In this document: positions 16,282 through 18,175 of the stretch, piece after piece
Numbering within the stretch: the first letter of the stretch is position 1
How the letters are laid out: each line of letters begins with the position of its first letter
NCBI GenBank assembly: GCA_030950835.1
Contig: JAUZQU010000015.1
Coordinates: 1 to 18,175, forward strand
Source: Mariprofundaceae bacterium
Lineage (GTDB): Bacteria; Pseudomonadota; Zetaproteobacteria; Mariprofundales; Mariprofundaceae
DNA: 18,175 nucleotides
Direction of reading: 5' to 3'
The notes under the pieces: model-generated
What the model was told of the DNA's origin: nothing
Seen by the model: only the letters and a program-made list of their open reading frames with translations
Databases searched by the model: none
Translations under genes and position numbers: made by a program

Positions 16282-16662
16282 ATGACAACGGTATTATTAA
16301 CCATACACATTATTGTTGCACTACTATTGATTGTGGTGGTCTTGATGCAACGCGGTACAGGCGCAGATATGGGTTCATCTTTTGGTGGAGGAAGCTCGCA
16401 GACCTTGTTTGGTAGTGGCGGATCAGCCTCATTTTTGAGCAAAACAACAGGTGTATTGGCAGGCATTTTCATGATGACCAGCTTGTCACTGGCATTTTTC
16501 TCACAACAAGATGCAGGTTCAGTCTTAAACAAGGGTCTACAGCCAAGTGCTGAACAACAGCTTCCTGGTGCAGGTGATACAGGACGCGCAACACCAGCTG
16601 CTTTTGATGTTGAAAAACTGATGGACGATGCGCCTCAAGATGCGTTGCCTACCGCTGAGTAA
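16282..16662 (+). CDS. secG: Preprotein translocase subunit SecG
   Basis: A small inner-membrane subunit of SecYEG that assists SecA-driven export. The 126-residue product has two transmembrane helices (about 3-21 and 54-72) separated by a Gly/Ser-rich loop with MQRGTGADMGSSFGGGSSQT, then FGSGGSASFLSK, which is the family signature. The C-terminal tail (~75-126) is polar and variable. The ribosome site TAGGAG (16271-16276) starts at the tpiA stop codon, so the two genes are tightly linked. The order tpiA-secG-tRNA-Leu(GAG) fits the known proteobacterial pattern; in E. coli secG is followed by leuU. An in-frame upstream start at 16177 would merely overlap tpiA and is rejected. Confidence 0.95.
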   Translation: MTTVLLTIHIIVALLLIVVVLMQRGTGADMGSSFGGGSSQTLFGSGGSASFLSKTTGVLAGIFMMTSLSLAFFSQQDAGSVLNKGLQPSAEQQLPGAGDTGRATPAAFDVEKLMDDAPQDALPTAE

Positions 16663-16680
16663 ACCTCGAATACCCTCAAT

Positions 16681-16765
16681 GCCGGAGTGGTGAAATTGGT
16701 AGACACGCTACCTTGAGGGGGTAGTGGGGAAACCCGTGCTGGTTCGAGTCCAGTCTCCGGTACCA
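16681..16765 (+). tRNA. tRNA-Leu (anticodon GAG)
   Basis: An 85-nt class II tRNA with CCA encoded. The acceptor stem GCCGGAG pairs with CTCCGGT, with a G1-U72 wobble as I recall for E. coli leuU. The anticodon stem CTACC/GGTAG encloses the loop TTGAGGG with GAG at 16715-16717. A long variable arm (GGGG/CCCG) and a T arm (CTGG-TTCGAGT-CCAG) are present. It reads CUC and CUU codons. No terminator separates it from secG, so it is probably processed from the tpiA-secG transcript. Confidence 0.97.
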
Positions 16766-16792
16766 AATAGCATAACGAGAAAGACCAATAAG

Positions 16793-16826
16793 AGCCTGTA
16801 GACCTTGTGTTTGCAGGCTTTTTTTT
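16793..16826 (+). terminator. Intrinsic terminator after tRNA-Leu
   Basis: The stem AGCCTG (16793-16798) pairs with CAGGCT (16814-16819), extendable by inner A-T pairs, and is followed directly by a run of T to 16826. It closes the tpiA-secG-tRNA unit. Confidence 0.85.
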
Positions 16827-16854
16827 GCTTTATTGTCTAACAATACCTTATAAT
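16825..16854 (+). promoter_or_regulatory. Candidate sigma-70 promoter for psd
   Basis: TTGCTT (16825-16830), an 18-bp spacer and a perfect TATAAT (16849-16854) start right at the end of the preceding terminator's T-run. Use of this promoter would give a ~250-nt 5' leader before psd. Confidence 0.45.
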
Positions 16855-17114
16855 AGCTGATGACATGCCGACAATGTGGCGGTATTTATGACGGTGCAAA
16901 TCCACATTGAAGCCAATCAAGAAAAAGTATTTTAAAAAAAGTGAAGCTTCAGTTAAATAGTATATCGTCCCGAACGGCATACAGTTTTACTGCCTATGTA
17001 TAGGGTTAAACTCTGCTTAACTTAGTGCCATTCAGGCATGACCCCATTCTTTGCTCATTTTGATTCATATGATACCATTCACTTAAGTATGAAAAGGACA
17101 AGGGATCCCGAACA
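16855..17114 (+). other. Long leader region upstream of psd
   Basis: This ~260-bp stretch lacks a confident gene. It contains a perfect 8-bp inverted repeat CAATGTGG/CCACATTG (16872-16879 with 16902-16909, 22-nt loop), a 15-codon ORF at 16888-16935 that overlaps its 3' arm, and a small TGCC/GGCA inverted repeat near 17026-17038. GGTGCAAATCC inside the hairpin recalls a cobalamin-riboswitch element, but the other conserved parts are missing. Confidence 0.5.
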
Positions 17115-18035
17115 ATGAGTCAAGGCTTTGAAATTCAAATATTTAACCGTCATAAAAACAGAATCGACATTGAAAAAGTTTATGGTGACGGCATGGTTAA
17201 GTTTGCCTATGGCAACCCCATAGGACGGATATTAGGGTCTGTGATTGCAAGTAAGATGCTCAGTCAACTGTATGGAAAATCACAAGATAGTTTGAAGTCT
17301 GGGCAAAAAGTCGCGCCGTTTATCAAAAACTTTAATATTGCCATTGATCAATATCAAAAAGGGTCGTTCACAGAGAATCCTATTGAAACATCTTATCAAT
17401 CATTTAATGAGTTTTTTATTCGCAAGTTTCAAGAAGGGCAAAGAACGTTCACCGAGAAGAATGATGAAATGGGTGCTTTTGCTGAGGCGCGATACTTTGG
17501 CCATGAAAGCATGACCGACGACCTCACTGTCCCCGTTAAGGGCTCGATGTTACGCGCTGTTGACCTTATTGGTGATGGTGAATTAGCCAAAGACTTTATC
17601 GGCGGTCCGCTGATGATCGCACGATTATGCCCTGTGGATTATCATCGCTACCACTATCCTGATCATGGCAAAACCCTTAAGGCATTTACTATTCCCGGCG
17701 ATTTACATTCAGTGAACCCATTGGCCTTAAAATACAGGCAGGATATTTTTATCAACAATGAACGGCGTGTTTCGATTTTGGATACTGAGCACTTTGGCAA
17801 GCTTGCTTATATTGAAGTTGGAGCGACTTGCGTGGGTAAAATCGTACAATCCTTTGATGAATCGAAATCGTTTGAAAAAGGCGCTGAAAAAGGATATTTT
17901 CTCTTTGGCGGCAGCACGGTTGTGTTATGCGGCGAAAAAGGCAAGTGGGCTCCTTCTGAAGATATGTTAAAGAACACCAAGGCAGGTCTTGAAACGTATA
18001 TTCAACTTGGCGATGTTGTCGCTCAAGCCAGCTAA
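17115..18035 (+). CDS. psd: Phosphatidylserine decarboxylase (GGST type)
   Basis: A pyruvoyl enzyme of the inner membrane that converts phosphatidylserine to phosphatidylethanolamine. The 306-residue proenzyme has SFNEFFIRKF (near 97-106), the His-containing block PVDYHRYHYPDHG, IEVGATCVGKIVQSF, and the self-cleavage site FGGSTVVLC. Ser267 of GGST would become the pyruvoyl group of the small subunit. E. coli-type enzymes have LGST; GGST is, as I recall, commoner in clostridial and eukaryotic type II-like enzymes. AAGG at 17099-17102 precedes ATG by 12 bp. No pssA is seen nearby. The gene sits alone between a terminator and a repeat array, so a transferred origin is possible but unproven. Confidence 0.93.
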   Translation: MSQGFEIQIFNRHKNRIDIEKVYGDGMVKFAYGNPIGRILGSVIASKMLSQLYGKSQDSLKSGQKVAPFIKNFNIAIDQYQKGSFTENPIETSYQSFNEFFIRKFQEGQRTFTEKNDEMGAFAEARYFGHESMTDDLTVPVKGSMLRAVDLIGDGELAKDFIGGPLMIARLCPVDYHRYHYPDHGKTLKAFTIPGDLHSVNPLALKYRQDIFINNERRVSILDTEHFGKLAYIEVGATCVGKIVQSFDESKSFEKGAEKGYFLFGGSTVVLCGEKGKWAPSEDMLKNTKAGLETYIQLGDVVAQAS

Positions 18036-18039
18036 CTAA

Positions 18040-18128
18040 GATATATGGGGGTCTGGTCTATCATTGTATTAAGTTGGAAAAACTGTACGCTTAGCTCATG
18101 GTTACATCGTGAGGGGGGAAGTAAACTT
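18040..18128. repeat. Repeat unit 1 of the MITE family (89-bp period)
   Basis: It starts GATATATGGGGGTCTGGTCT, 5 bp after the psd stop. It carries the same left terminus as the element at 130 and a 45-base core (18081-18125) matching 163-207 with 2 mismatches. It lacks the right inverted repeat: after GTAAACTT the sequence restarts with the next unit. The unit boundaries chosen are arbitrary within the period. Confidence 0.85.
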
Positions 18129-18175
18129 GATATATGGGGGTCTGGTCTATCATTGTATTAAGTTGGAAAAACTAT
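18129..18175. repeat. Repeat unit 2 of the MITE family, cut by the window edge
   Basis: Positions 18129-18173 are identical to 18040-18084, giving an exact 89-bp head-to-tail period. A single difference appears at 18174. The remainder lies beyond the window, so the number of units and what follows are unknown. Confidence 0.85.

Noticed and set aside
16681..16826. tRNA-Leu as an integration site for the psd region
   Set aside because: No copy of the tRNA 3' end is seen downstream, and no integrase is present.
13384..16909. 12-base CAATGTGGATTT shared in inverted orientation by the rho and psd leaders
   Set aside because: Matches of 12 bases are expected by chance in a window of this size, and the flanks do not align.
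16887..16925. Cobalamin-riboswitch-like GGTGCAAATCC upstream of psd
   Set aside because: Only this one element resembles the consensus. The upstream GGGAA and downstream CCGCNACTG parts are absent, and psd has no B12 link.
18040..18175. CRISPR-like array at the right edge
   Set aside because: The 89-bp units abut without spacers and match the MITE core at the left edge.

Overview
The window looks like a chromosomal segment of a Gram-negative proteobacterium. The signs are an EnvC-type septal murein-hydrolase activator, a YibQ-like divergent polysaccharide deacetylase, RlmH, and the tpiA-secG-tRNA-Leu(GAG) order. By eye the GC content is in the mid-40s percent. The mix of gamma-like gene order with a CHASE2 kinase/FHA cluster would fit a marine gamma- or zetaproteobacterium, but this placement is an inference. 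Every gene I can support lies on the + strand.

Layout. (1) Positions 1-277 hold the 3' end of an unrecognised gene. Its last ~48 codons come from a 106-bp MITE-like element with 23-bp terminal inverted repeats, followed by flanking DNA. (2) Positions 524-6825 form a tightly packed housekeeping and cell-envelope run: dut, nadD, rsfS, rlmH, envC-like, ctpA-like S41 protease, yibQ-like deacetylase and an alpha/beta hydrolase. Several neighbours overlap by 4 bp (ATGA or GTGA), which suggests translational coupling. (3) Positions 6916-13334 hold an envelope-to-cytoplasm signalling cluster: an exported trypsin-like protease with an unrecognised Cys-containing C-terminal domain, a five-TM FHA protein, a CHASE2-TPR-Ser/Thr kinase, a PP2C phosphatase and a cytoplasmic tandem-FHA protein. 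(4) Positions 13335-15455 hold a ~350-bp leader and rho, whose product has a ~165-residue repetitive N-terminal extension. (5) Positions 15524-16826 hold tpiA, secG, tRNA-Leu(GAG) and an intrinsic terminator. (6) Positions 16827-18035 hold a ~290-bp leader and a GGST-type phosphatidylserine decarboxylase gene. (7) Positions 18040-18175 hold a head-to-tail array, 89-bp period, of the same repeat family seen at the left edge.

How the genes work together. The first block combines nucleotide-pool and NAD synthesis (dut, nadD), late ribosome maturation and silencing (rsfS, rlmH) and cell-wall remodelling at division (envC, ctpA, yibQ). The signalling block has the parts of a self-contained phospho-Ser/Thr circuit: a periplasmic sensor fused to a kinase, an eraser phosphatase, one soluble and one membrane FHA reader, and an exported protease whose gene overlaps that of the membrane reader. 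No type VI secretion genes are visible, although T6SS clusters use a similar kinase/phosphatase/FHA trio. This block is the best candidate for an undescribed system. No transposase, CRISPR array, rRNA or prophage gene is visible.
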